From contig NZ_WKJJ01000016.1 in the NCBI RefSeq assembly GCF_009674485.1, forward strand, positions 62,001 to 126,000: a stretch of DNA of 64,000 bases. Direction: 5' to 3'. Position 1 is the first letter of the stretch; every line of letters begins with the position of its first letter. The stretch comes from Pseudoduganella rivuli. GTDB lineage: Bacteria > Pseudomonadota > Gammaproteobacteria > Burkholderiales > Burkholderiaceae_D. Shown here piece by piece: positions 24,756 through 33,875 of the stretch. Under the pieces are notes generated by a model. That model searched no databases. It saw only the letters and a list, made by a program, of their open reading frames with translations, and was not told the origin of the DNA. A program made the translations under genes and the position numbers.

Positions 24756-26087
24756 TTATTCATAGCGCAGCGCTTCGGCCGGCTTCACTTTGGCCGCGCG
24801 CCAGCTGGGGTACAGCGTGGCAAAAAACGCCAGCCCGACAGCCGTGGCGGCAATCATGCCGACGTCGCCCCAGCGCAAGTCGGACGGCACGGCGCTGATG
24901 AAATAAATATCCTTGGACAGGAATTTCATGCCCAGCAAGCGTTCGATCGCCGGCACGATGACGTCGACGTTCAGCGCCAGCAGCACGCCGCCGGCCACGC
25001 CCATTGCCGTGCCCAGCACGCCCACCAGCGCGCCCTGCACCATGAAGATCTTCATGACGGATGCGGGCGACGCGCCCAGCGTGCGCAGGATGGCGATATC
25101 GGCTTGCTTGTCCGTCACCGTCATCACCAAAGTCGCCACCAGGTTGAAGGCCGCCACGGCGATAATCAGGGTCAGGATAATGAACATCATGTTCTTTTGC
25201 GTATGCACGGCGGCGAACCAGTTGGCGTTTAATTTGGACCAGTCGCGCACCAGCATGCCGCCGGCCAGCATCTGCTTCAGCTCCGCCGCCACGATGGGTG
25301 CACGCTGCGTGTCGGCCACGCGCAGGCGCAGGCCGAACGGCCCGTCAAAGCCCAGCAACTGTTCGCCGTCTTCCAGCGCGATATACGCCAGGCCCGCGTC
25401 GAATTCATTGTGGCCCGCCTCGAACGTGCCGGCCACGGTAAAGATGCGCATCGAAGGCGCCGCATTCAGCGCATTGGCAGGGTTGGTACCGCTCTGCGCC
25501 AGCGCCATCGCGACCTTGCCGCCCACGGTGACTTCCAGCGCCTTGGCCAGTTCCACGCCCAGCACGATGTTCCAGGAGCCCGGGCGCAGCGCATCGAAGC
25601 TGCCCTGTTTGACCAGGTGCGTCACCCCGGACACCTTGCCTTCGAATTCAGGCAGGATACCGCGCACGATGGCGGGCCGCAGCTTGTCGCTGCCGTGCAC
25701 CAGCATGGCCTGGGTTTCCACGAACGGCGCGGCGGCCTTGACTTCCTTGTGCTGCGCAGCCTGGCGCGCCACCGCCTGCCAGTCCTTCATGCCGCCGCCC
25801 CGCACGTCATACATTTCAATGTGCGCCAGCACCGACAGCATGCGTTCCGTGACTTCCTTCTGGAAGCCGTTATACACGGACAACACGACGATCAGCGCGG
25901 CCACGCCCAGCGCAATGCCGGCCATGGAAATGGCTGAGATAAATGAGATAAAGCTGTTACGGCCGCTGCGCTTGCCCGCACGCGTATAGCGCAAGCCGAC
26001 CAGCCACTCGTACGGCATGTTCGAGGGCTTGATCGATGGCGGCGCGCTACCCGCGTGGGAGCTGCCGGTGCTGCTGGGTGAAGTCAT
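24756..26087 (-). CDS. Lipoprotein-releasing system permease (LolC/LolE type), copy 1
   Basis: This 443-aa protein has the same layout as copy 2: GLRYTRAGKRSGRNSFISF at the first span, a periplasmic domain, DKQADIAILRTLGASPAS, and three last spans ending RAAKVKPAEALRYE. Start choice is uncertain: ATG 26087 adds a Ser/Pro-rich 23-residue lead, and ATG 26018 (MPYEWLVGL) matches where copy 2 and typical relatives begin; neither has a strong ribosome-binding site. It heads the lolC/E-lolD-tatD-comEC run. Confidence 0.88.
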   Translation of the reverse strand: MTSPSSTGSSHAGSAPPSIKPSNMPYEWLVGLRYTRAGKRSGRNSFISFISAISMAGIALGVAALIVVLSVYNGFQKEVTERMLSVLAHIEMYDVRGGGMKDWQAVARQAAQHKEVKAAAPFVETQAMLVHGSDKLRPAIVRGILPEFEGKVSGVTHLVKQGSFDALRPGSWNIVLGVELAKALEVTVGGKVAMALAQSGTNPANALNAAPSMRIFTVAGTFEAGHNEFDAGLAYIALEDGEQLLGFDGPFGLRLRVADTQRAPIVAAELKQMLAGGMLVRDWSKLNANWFAAVHTQKNMMFIILTLIIAVAAFNLVATLVMTVTDKQADIAILRTLGASPASVMKIFMVQGALVGVLGTAMGVAGGVLLALNVDVIVPAIERLLGMKFLSKDIYFISAVPSDLRWGDVGMIAATAVGLAFFATLYPSWRAAKVKPAEALRYE

Positions 26088-26235
26088 GGGACCCGGTCAA
26101 AAACATTGCAAGCCCGGATTTTGCCACATTAGCAGCATTTCATGCGTGAAACAGATAACCGATGGAACGCTTTATGCCCCGGCCAGCTGCACACTTCTCA
26201 CACATTGTCACGACGCGGCGTTAAAATGGTGGGTT

Positions 26236-27261
26236 ATGAATCAGCTCACTGCCGTCGTTCCCTTCGCCCTCGTTCCCACGGAACTTGCCTCAGACCTCCA
26301 GCGCGCCTTGCAAGCCCCAGCCTTGTCCTGGCTGCTGGGCCGCCATGCCGCCAGTACGGTGGTCCGGACCGAGCCGGACACGCGCCTGTTGCCGCACGAA
26401 GCCTGGCTGATGCACCGTATCAACATCGGCAGTACCAGCGACAATGCGCCGCTGGCCCATGCCGCCATGCGCGCGCTGGACATCGCGCCGCCGGCGGGGT
26501 GGTGGTTCATCGTCCACCCGGTACACCTGGCGTTGGCCCGCACCCACATGGTGCTGGGCGACCCGCGCAAGTTGCATCTGGATGACGCCGATGCACGCGC
26601 CCTGTTCGACGCCGCCAAGCCGTATTTCGACGAAGTCGGCAAGACCCTGCTGTACGGCGATGCGAACACGTGGTTCATGCGTGCGGATGACTGGCGCACC
26701 ATGCGCACCGCGTCGCCGGACGCGGCAACCGGCGAAAATCTCGCTGACTGGATGCCGGACGGCCCCGCAAAGCGCGAGTTCCGTCAACTGCAAAACGAAG
26801 TGCAGATGCTGTGGCATGCGCATCCCGTCACCGCGGCGCGCGAACTGCGCGGACTGGTTCCCGTGAATTCGTTCTGGATGTGGGGGGGCTCGGACAGCAT
26901 GCCGCCAGCGCTCCCTGCCCTGGCGGAGTCCGCATGCCTGCCCTGGCTGTCCGTCCTGGCCACACCGGCACTGCGCGGCGCCGGGGTGGCGACGGTATTG
27001 GCCCATCCGCACGACACGATCGCCGTGCTGGGCGAAGCGATGCCCGCCGGCAAGGAAGCCGACTGGTCGTCCTGGCTGATGTACATGCAGCAGCTGGAAC
27101 AGCAATGGTTTGCGCCGCTGCTGGAAGCGCTGCGGAGTGGACGCCTCAAAACGCTGGAACTGGTGCTGACCAGCCGCACCCATACCGTTACCTACACGAT
27201 CACCAAAGGCGCACTGCGTAAATTCTGGCGCAGCCCTTCCCTGCAAGGCTTGACCGCATGA
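26236..27261 (+). CDS. Conserved protein of the RpfE/phosphoglycerate-mutase-annotated type, coupled to recJ
   Basis: The 341-aa product is the protein commonly found just before recJ in beta- and gammaproteobacteria and annotated as RpfE-type regulatory protein or phosphoglycerate mutase; I see no mutase catalytic motif. Blocks include HRINIGSTSDNAP, GWWFIVHPVHLALAR and WMWGGSDSMP. The ATG at 26236 is chosen by position and by the start of conserved-looking sequence; the frame is open further upstream. Its stop overlaps the recJ start (ATGA). The biochemical role is unknown. Confidence 0.7.
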   Translation: MNQLTAVVPFALVPTELASDLQRALQAPALSWLLGRHAASTVVRTEPDTRLLPHEAWLMHRINIGSTSDNAPLAHAAMRALDIAPPAGWWFIVHPVHLALARTHMVLGDPRKLHLDDADARALFDAAKPYFDEVGKTLLYGDANTWFMRADDWRTMRTASPDAATGENLADWMPDGPAKREFRQLQNEVQMLWHAHPVTAARELRGLVPVNSFWMWGGSDSMPPALPALAESACLPWLSVLATPALRGAGVATVLAHPHDTIAVLGEAMPAGKEADWSSWLMYMQQLEQQWFAPLLEALRSGRLKTLELVLTSRTHTVTYTITKGALRKFWRSPSLQGLTA

Positions 27262-28952
27262 CCCGCATCGCTATCCGTCCGTGTCCGTTCCGTGAATCCG
27301 AAGTCCTGCGCCAGGGCGGCGTCCACCCCGTGCTGGCGCGCCTGTTCGCCGCGCGCGGACTGACCGATCCGAAGGAATTGTCCAGCGAACTGGCGGCGCT
27401 GACGCCGCCATCCGGCTTGCTGCACATCGATGCGGCCGCCGTGTTCCTGGCCGACGCCATTGCCGCGAAAAAGCGCATGGTCATCGTGGCCGACTATGAC
27501 TGCGATGGCGCCACCGCCTGCGTGGTGGCGCTGCGCGGCTTGCGCCAGATGGGCGCCAACGTCGATTTCATCGTCCCCAACCGTTTCGAATACGGTTATG
27601 GCCTGACACCTGAAATCGTGGAATTGACGGCGCGCGAAAAGCAGCCGGACATCATCATCACGGTCGACAACGGCATTGCCAGCGTGGATGGCGTGCTGGA
27701 GGCGAACCGGCGGGGCATCGAAGTGGTGGTGACGGACCACCACTTGCCGGGCGATACACTGCCTCCCGCGCGCGTGATCGTCAATCCGAACCAGCCGGCC
27801 TGCGGCTTCCCCAGCAAGCACCTGGCCGGGGTCGGCGTCATGTTCTACGTGCTGCTGGCCTTGCGCGCCGAGTTGCGCAAGCGCGGCGTATTCGACGCCG
27901 CCACGCAACCCAAGCTGATCGAATTGCTGGACCTGGTGGCGCTGGGCACCGTGGCCGACGTGGTGAAGCTGGACGCCAACAACCGCATCCTGGTGGCGCA
28001 AGGCTTGAAACGCATGCGCGCCGGCGCCATGCACCCGGGCGTGTCGGCCCTGTTCCGCGTGGCGGGACGCCAGGCGCGCACAGCCACACCGTTTGACCTG
28101 GGCTTCGCCGTGGGTCCGCGCCTGAACGCGGCAGGCCGCCTGGAAGACATGTCGCTCGGTATCGAATGCCTGCTGACCGATGACGAAGACCGCGCATGGA
28201 CCTTGGCGCAGCAGCTCAATGAAATCAATCTGAAACGCCGTGAAATCGAAGCGGAGATGCAGGATACGGCGCTGCTGCACCTGGACGAATTCGAGCCCGC
28301 CAACAGTTCGACGATTGCCGTGTTCGACGCGTCGTGGCACCAGGGCGTGATCGGCATCGTGGCGTCGCGCCTGAAAGAAAAGTTTTACCGCCCCACCATC
28401 ACGTTCGCGCCGGCCGGCGACGGCTGGCTCAAAGGTTCCGGCCGCTCGATCCCCGGTTTCCACTTGCGCGACGCGCTGGACCTGGTGTCAAAGAAAGCGC
28501 CCAGCCTGATCGACAAGTTCGGCGGCCACGCGATGGCGGCGGGCCTGACGATCCGCGCCGATGCGTTCGACTCCTTCTGCGCGGCGTTTGAAGCCGTGGG
28601 GCGCGACTGGCTGTCGGAAGCGCAGCTGGAACGGGTGATTGAAACCGACGGCCCGCTGGACGACGATTGCTATACGACGCAATTCATCGCGCTGATGGAT
28701 GGCCAGGTCTGGGGCCAGGGCTTCGCCCCGCCCGTGTTCTGCGACGAATTCCGCGTGATCAGCCAGCGCATCCTGAAAGAGCGCCATTTGAAACTGCTGC
28801 TGGAGAAAAACGGCAAACGCTACGACGCGATCTGGTTCGGCCACACGGACGCGCTGGGCGACCGTGCGCGCGTGGCGTTCCGGCTGGATGCGAATGAATA
28901 TAACGGGGTGACGCGGGTGCAGTTGCTGGTGGAGCATGCGGAGCCGGCGTAA
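27258..28952 (+). CDS. recJ: Single-stranded-DNA-specific exonuclease RecJ
   Basis: The 564-aa protein has the DHH-family motifs: VADYDCDGATA (I), ITVDNGI (II), VVVTDHHLPGD (III), LVALGTVADVV (IV), the DHHA1-type GKGSGRSIPGFHLRDAL-like segment (KGSGRSIPGFHLRDAL) and GGHAMAAGLTI. RecJ is a 5'-3' single-strand exonuclease in recombination and mismatch repair. It overlaps the upstream gene by four bases and is convergent with def, 14 bases apart. Confidence 0.95.
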   Translation: MTRIAIRPCPFRESEVLRQGGVHPVLARLFAARGLTDPKELSSELAALTPPSGLLHIDAAAVFLADAIAAKKRMVIVADYDCDGATACVVALRGLRQMGANVDFIVPNRFEYGYGLTPEIVELTAREKQPDIIITVDNGIASVDGVLEANRRGIEVVVTDHHLPGDTLPPARVIVNPNQPACGFPSKHLAGVGVMFYVLLALRAELRKRGVFDAATQPKLIELLDLVALGTVADVVKLDANNRILVAQGLKRMRAGAMHPGVSALFRVAGRQARTATPFDLGFAVGPRLNAAGRLEDMSLGIECLLTDDEDRAWTLAQQLNEINLKRREIEAEMQDTALLHLDEFEPANSSTIAVFDASWHQGVIGIVASRLKEKFYRPTITFAPAGDGWLKGSGRSIPGFHLRDALDLVSKKAPSLIDKFGGHAMAAGLTIRADAFDSFCAAFEAVGRDWLSEAQLERVIETDGPLDDDCYTTQFIALMDGQVWGQGFAPPVFCDEFRVISQRILKERHLKLLLEKNGKRYDAIWFGHTDALGDRARVAFRLDANEYNGVTRVQLLVEHAEPA

Positions 28953-28966
28953 GCTCCGCGGGAACG

Positions 28967-29503
28967 TCAATCGTCGTCGTTCGGATCGAGATCCGGGAAC
29001 ATCACCGACGTGAAGCCGAACTTGGTGAAGTCCCTGATCCGCATCGGATACAGGATGCCGTTCAGGTGGTCGACTTCATGTTGCACCACGCGCGCATGGA
29101 ATCCTTCGGCGTCGCGCACGATGGGCTTGCCGTACTGATCGACACCCTCGTAGTGCAGCCGCGTATACCGTGGCACGCTGCCGCGCAAGCCCGGGACGGA
29201 CAGGCAACCTTCGAACGCTTCTTCCTGCGCGTCGGACAACGGCGTCAGCACGGGATTGATCAACACGGTTTCCGGCACTTGCGGCGCGTCCGGGTAGCGG
29301 GGATTGTTTTTAAAACCGTAAATCACCAGTTGCAAATTGACGCCGATTTGCGGCGCGGCCAGGCCTGCGCCGTTGGCGGCGTGCATGGTGTCGAACATGT
29401 CCGCGATCAACTCGTGCAATTCAGGCGTATCGAACCGTTTGACGGGTTCGGCCACGCGCAGCAGGCGTGGATCGCCCATTTTCAGGATTTCACGGACAGT
29501 CAT
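28967..29503 (-). CDS. def: Peptide deformylase
   Basis: The 178-aa enzyme has the three deformylase motifs GAGLAAPQIGV, EGCLSVPG and QHEVDHLNG, giving Cys and two His for the metal and the catalytic Glu. It removes the formyl group from nascent proteins. It follows galU by two bases rather than lying beside fmt, the more common partner, so this may be a second deformylase in the genome. Confidence 0.95.
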   Translation of the reverse strand: MTVREILKMGDPRLLRVAEPVKRFDTPELHELIADMFDTMHAANGAGLAAPQIGVNLQLVIYGFKNNPRYPDAPQVPETVLINPVLTPLSDAQEEAFEGCLSVPGLRGSVPRYTRLHYEGVDQYGKPIVRDAEGFHARVVQHEVDHLNGILYPMRIRDFTKFGFTSVMFPDLDPNDDD

Positions 29504-29505
29504 GG

Positions 29506-30402
29506 TTATTCCTCCGTTTGCAGCAACTGTTGCAGGCTGGCGCGGAATTCCGCGCCCATGTCAGGGTGCTTCAAGCCCATGGCCACCGTGGCTTTCAGGT
29601 AGCCCAGCTTGGAGCCGCAATCGTAGCGCACACCGTCGTAACGGTAGGCCACCACGCGCTCGGTTTTCAGCAGCGAGGCAATGCCATCGGTCAGCTGGAT
29701 TTCGCCGCCGGCGCCTTTGCCCAGGTGTTCCAGGTGCTCGAAAATACGGCCGGACAGGACATATCGCCCCACCACGGCCAGGGTCGATGGCGCTTCGTCC
29801 GGCGCGGGTTTTTCCACGATGCCGGACACCAGTTCCATGCGGTCGCGGTAAGGCGTCGCGCTGACGATGCCGTACTGGCGGGTATTTTCACGCGGGACAT
29901 CCTGCACCGCGAGGACCGACGCGCGTTCGTAACTGTACGCGTCGACCATCTGCGCCAGCACCGGCTTGGCGTGGCCGTTGGTATCCATGAAGTCGTCCGC
30001 CAGCAGCACGGCGAAGGGTTCATCGCCAACGACCGGGCGGGCGCACAGCACCGCATGCCCCAGGCCCAGCGCTTCAGACTGGCGGATGTAGATGCAATTG
30101 ACACCCGGCGGGACGGTATTGCGCACCTGCTCCAGCAGCGCGTCTTTCGACGCCGCTTCCAGTTCGGCTTCCAGCTCATACGCCTTATCGAAATGGTCTT
30201 CGATGGCGCGCTTGTTGCGGCCCGTAATGAAGATCAAATCCGTGATGCCGGCAGCCACCGCTTCTTCCACCGCATACTGGATCAGCGGCTTGTCCACGAT
30301 GGGCAGCATTTCCTTGGGCTGTGCCTTGGTCGCTGGCAGGAAGCGGCTGCCCAGGCCCGCCACGGGAAACACGGCTTTCCGGATGGGACCGGGCGCCGTC
30401 AC
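29506..30402 (-). CDS. galU: UTP-glucose-1-phosphate uridylyltransferase
   Basis: The 298-aa nucleotidyltransferase has the N-terminal VFPVAGLGSRFLPATKAQPK loop, a lysine-containing IVEKP segment and the DGIASLL and YDCGSKLGY blocks of GalU. It makes UDP-glucose for envelope polysaccharides. The start is GTG 30402, which overlaps the ligA stop by four bases (GTGA) and has GGAGG seven bases upstream; there is no ATG near. Confidence 0.94.
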   Translation of the reverse strand: MTAPGPIRKAVFPVAGLGSRFLPATKAQPKEMLPIVDKPLIQYAVEEAVAAGITDLIFITGRNKRAIEDHFDKAYELEAELEAASKDALLEQVRNTVPPGVNCIYIRQSEALGLGHAVLCARPVVGDEPFAVLLADDFMDTNGHAKPVLAQMVDAYSYERASVLAVQDVPRENTRQYGIVSATPYRDRMELVSGIVEKPAPDEAPSTLAVVGRYVLSGRIFEHLEHLGKGAGGEIQLTDGIASLLKTERVVAYRYDGVRYDCGSKLGYLKATVAMGLKHPDMGAEFRASLQQLLQTEE

Positions 30403-32753
30403 TGGTTCGCCTCCAGCAGCGCCAGCAAGCCCGCCTCGTCGAGGATCGTCACTTCCAGCTCTTCGGCCTTGGCCAGCTTGCTGCCCGCCTCCGCGCCCGC
30501 CACCAGGTAGCTGGTCTTCTTCGATACCGAGCCGCTGACCTTGCCGCCGGCCGCCTCGATCAGCGCGCCGGCCTGGTCGCGCGACAGTGTTGGCAGCGTC
30601 CCGGTCAGCACGAACGTCTTGCCCGTCAACTTGCCTTCCGGCGCGCTGGCCGCTTCCGGCAATTGCGCCAGCAATTCTTCGCGCAGCAGCGCCAGCGCTT
30701 TCACCTGTTCGCGGTGCGACGGATCCTGCATCCACTCGTCCAGCGCGGCCGCCACCGTGGCCGGCAGGCCAAACACGTTGAAGACGTTCAAGTAGCCCAG
30801 CGCTTCCAGGGTCACGCCGGCTTCCAGCAATTGCTTGCAGCGGGGTTCGGTCATTTTCGGAATGCCCAGCGCCGCCACCAGTTTGACGGGATCGAGCTTG
30901 TCGCGCAGCTTGGCGGGCGGCACGTGCTCGCCTTGCGGCGCCACGCCGGCTGCCAGCAAGGCATCGATGGCTTGCTGGTTTTTTTCTTCGGCAAAGAAGT
31001 CCGCGATGGCTTCGGCCACCGTGCCGCCGATATCGGGCAGCACGCGCAGCAGCGCCACCGGCGCGCGGCGGATCAGCGCAAAGGTGCCCAGCCATTCGGC
31101 CAGCGTCTTGCCGGTCGATTCGCCCACGTGCCGGATACCCAGTGCGAACAGCAGGCGCTCCAGCGGCGGCTTCTTGCTGGCGGCAATCGCTTCCAGCAGG
31201 TTGTCGGCCCACTTGGTCGCGATTTTGCCCTGCGCAACCGTTTCTGGTGTGGTGCCGTCGCGCTCATCCGCCAGCCGCTTCATTTTCAGCAGGTCGTCCA
31301 GGGTCAGCTTGTACAAGTCCGCCACGCCGTGCACCAGGTTGCACTCGACCAGGTTGTCGATATAGCGGTCGCCCAGGCCCTCGATGTCCATCATGCGGCG
31401 GCCCGCGAAGTGGCGGATCGCTTCCTTGCGCTGGGCCGAGCAGAACAAGCCGCCGGAGCAGCGCGCGATGGCTTCGCCCTCTTCCCGCACCACGTGCGAG
31501 CCGCACACGGGGCAGGTCTTCGGCAGCACATAGCGGGGCGGTTCCGGTTGCGGGCGTTTTTCCAGCACCACGGCCAGGACTTCCGGAATCACGTCGCCGG
31601 CGCGGCGCACGATCACCGTGTCGCCCACGCGCACGTCCTTGCGCTGTACTTCGCCTTCATTGTGCAGGGTGGCGTTGGTGACGTTGACACCGCCGACAAA
31701 GACCGGCTCCAGCCGCGCCACCGGCGTGATGGCGCCGGTACGGCCGACCTGCACTTCGATATCCTGCACGACCGTGGTGGCTTCCTCGGCGGGGAATTTG
31801 TGGGCAATGGCAAAGCGCGGCGCGCGCGACACAAAGCCCAGCTGCTTCTGGTCCGCCAGCCGGTTGGCTTTATAAACCACGCCATCGATTTCATATGGCA
31901 TGCCGGGACGGGCGGCGCCGATCGCGCGGTAATAGTCGAGCAAGCCCTGCGCGCCGCGCACGACGGTGCTTTCTTTCGCCACCGGCAATCCCAGCTGCTT
32001 GTACCAGTCCAGCAAGGCCGAATGCGATTCCGGCATCTCCGCGCCTTCCAGTGCGCCGATGCCATAGGCAAAGAAACGCAAGGTGCGCTGGGCCGTGATG
32101 CGGGAATCGAGCTGGCGCAGCGAACCGGCCGCCGCATTGCGGGGATTGACGAATTCCTTCTGCCCCGCTTCGCGCTGGCGCGCATTAAGGCGGGCAAAAT
32201 CTTCCTTGAACATCAGCACTTCGCCGCGCACATCCAGCACGGCGGGCGGGTGGTCCGTATTCAGGCGCAGCGGGATCACCTTGATGGTGCGGATATTGGC
32301 GGTGACGTCTTCGCCCGTGTAGCCATCGCCGCGCGTGGCCGCCTGCACGAACAAGCCGTTTTCATAGCGCAGGTTGATGGCCAGGCCGTCGTACTTCACT
32401 TCCGTGGCATAGTCGACTTGCGCCACGTCGAGCCCGTCGCGCACGCGGCGGTCGAAGTTTTCCACGTCTTCGTCGGTAAAGCCATTGTTCAGCGACAGCA
32501 TCGGCACCGTATGCGTCACTTGTGCAAATTGCGGCAGCGGCGGCGCACCGACACGCAAGGTCGGCGAGTCGGAAGCGCGCAATTCCGGGTGCGCCGCTTC
32601 GATCTGCTGCAATTCCACGAACAGCTGGTCGTATTCCGCATCGGGAATCGTGGGCGCATCGAGCACGTGGTAAGCGTGCAGGTGGCGGTTCAGTTCTTTC
32701 GTCAGCCAGGCGGCGCGCCCGGCTGGATCGACGGGTTTATTTACCTCGCTCAT
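30399..32753 (-). CDS. ligA: NAD-dependent DNA ligase
   Basis: The 784-aa protein contains the NAD-binding Ia domain (YHVLDAPTIPDAEYD), the adenylation site EVKYDGLAINL with Lys120, an OB fold, the four-Cys zinc finger (CPVCGSHV ... CSGGLFC), helix-hairpin-helix repeats and a C-terminal BRCT domain. It is about 110 residues longer than E. coli LigA (671). Much of the difference is an insert between the helix-hairpin-helix and BRCT domains (about 600-690), with a smaller one after the zinc finger. It lies 9 bases after zipA. Confidence 0.95.
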   Translation of the reverse strand: MSEVNKPVDPAGRAAWLTKELNRHLHAYHVLDAPTIPDAEYDQLFVELQQIEAAHPELRASDSPTLRVGAPPLPQFAQVTHTVPMLSLNNGFTDEDVENFDRRVRDGLDVAQVDYATEVKYDGLAINLRYENGLFVQAATRGDGYTGEDVTANIRTIKVIPLRLNTDHPPAVLDVRGEVLMFKEDFARLNARQREAGQKEFVNPRNAAAGSLRQLDSRITAQRTLRFFAYGIGALEGAEMPESHSALLDWYKQLGLPVAKESTVVRGAQGLLDYYRAIGAARPGMPYEIDGVVYKANRLADQKQLGFVSRAPRFAIAHKFPAEEATTVVQDIEVQVGRTGAITPVARLEPVFVGGVNVTNATLHNEGEVQRKDVRVGDTVIVRRAGDVIPEVLAVVLEKRPQPEPPRYVLPKTCPVCGSHVVREEGEAIARCSGGLFCSAQRKEAIRHFAGRRMMDIEGLGDRYIDNLVECNLVHGVADLYKLTLDDLLKMKRLADERDGTTPETVAQGKIATKWADNLLEAIAASKKPPLERLLFALGIRHVGESTGKTLAEWLGTFALIRRAPVALLRVLPDIGGTVAEAIADFFAEEKNQQAIDALLAAGVAPQGEHVPPAKLRDKLDPVKLVAALGIPKMTEPRCKQLLEAGVTLEALGYLNVFNVFGLPATVAAALDEWMQDPSHREQVKALALLREELLAQLPEAASAPEGKLTGKTFVLTGTLPTLSRDQAGALIEAAGGKVSGSVSKKTSYLVAGAEAGSKLAKAEELEVTILDEAGLLALLEANQ

Positions 32754-32762
32754 GCACTACCC

Positions 32763-33875
32763 TCAGCAAAACAGGCGCAGCGCGCGCGTGGAACCGGCCG
32801 GGATATCGTTGCGGTCCATGTCCGCATAGAATTCCTGTACCTGGCCGGCGATTTCCGCCAGCGCCTCATCGGCCAGCGGCTGCGAAAAGTCGTCGACGAT
32901 CGACGCATCCAGTCGGCCCGCCAGCGATTTCGCGCACGCGATCATGGCGCCAAAGCCATCGCGCACCGGCGCCACGCATGGCACGTCGAGCAGCAATGTC
33001 AGGCGCGACGTGGTTTCTTCGGCCAGCGTCACGTTGGTCGACAGCGAGAACAGGTGGCCGCCTTCGCCATCGGGCATCACGTAGCGGCCATCGGGACGCA
33101 CGTCGAAGCCCTGCTTTTCCAGCGCCGCGATCAGGGTATTGATGGCCCACGGGGCGCCGTTCGTTTGCAGGTTCACGCCCAGTTGCGCGTCGTGGCCGGC
33201 GACGAAACGGTGCAGGTTTTTCGCTTCCTGCATCACTTCCATCATGTCGGGGATTTCCGGTTCCGCGCCGATTTCATCGCACACGGCGCGCAGGCGCGTC
33301 ACCAGTTCCGAATATTCCAGTTCGTTCAATGCCGTGGTGCGGCTGGCCAGTTGCACGCCGCCTTGCAGCTTGGTGTAGACGCCGCCATGCTTGACCGGTT
33401 CCCAGTCGCCGCTGACGGCCAGGCCGATATAGTGCACCGGCTTGCTGCCGACCAGGCGCAGCTTTTGCAGCACGGGCAGCAGCTTGTCGCCGCGGGCCGG
33501 CGCTTCCAGCGCCAGCGGCAACAGGCAATCGATCAGCGGATCGACCAGCGCGGTGGCCAGTTCTTCCGGCGGCGTGGAGGCATCGGCCGTGCGCACCACC
33601 GGCGCTTCCGGCTCGGGGCCGTCGCCATAGGCGCCGGCCGGCGCCGCGTGGTCCGCGCCGCTGTCGCCATCGAGCGAGAAGCTGGGCTCATGGCGGACCC
33701 CGCCCCCGATCCCCGCGTCACCGCCGTCGGCGCGCATCAGCACATCTTCGTGCTCGGACGCGAACACGCGCTCCACGCTTTTCTTGGCCTTGTACTCCTG
33801 CCACTTGTTATAAACGAAAACGCCGGCGACAAAGACGCCGCTGGCTGCGATCAAACTCATTTGAAGGTCTGTCAT
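32763..33875 (-). CDS. zipA: ZipA-like cell division protein
   Basis: The 370-aa product has an N-terminal membrane anchor (about 7-22), a charged linker of low complexity, and a C-terminal domain (about 215-350) of the ZipA FtsZ-binding type (GLAVSGDWEPVKHGGVY upstream, then GHLFSLSTNVTLAEETTSRLTLLLDVP). It would tether the FtsZ ring to the membrane. Its position between smc and ligA and the ATGA overlap with smc are typical of this group. Similarity to E. coli ZipA is low, so the call leans on context and topology. Confidence 0.8.
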   Translation of the reverse strand: MTDLQMSLIAASGVFVAGVFVYNKWQEYKAKKSVERVFASEHEDVLMRADGGDAGIGGGVRHEPSFSLDGDSGADHAAPAGAYGDGPEPEAPVVRTADASTPPEELATALVDPLIDCLLPLALEAPARGDKLLPVLQKLRLVGSKPVHYIGLAVSGDWEPVKHGGVYTKLQGGVQLASRTTALNELEYSELVTRLRAVCDEIGAEPEIPDMMEVMQEAKNLHRFVAGHDAQLGVNLQTNGAPWAINTLIAALEKQGFDVRPDGRYVMPDGEGGHLFSLSTNVTLAEETTSRLTLLLDVPCVAPVRDGFGAMIACAKSLAGRLDASIVDDFSQPLADEALAEIAGQVQEFYADMDRNDIPAGSTRALRLFC

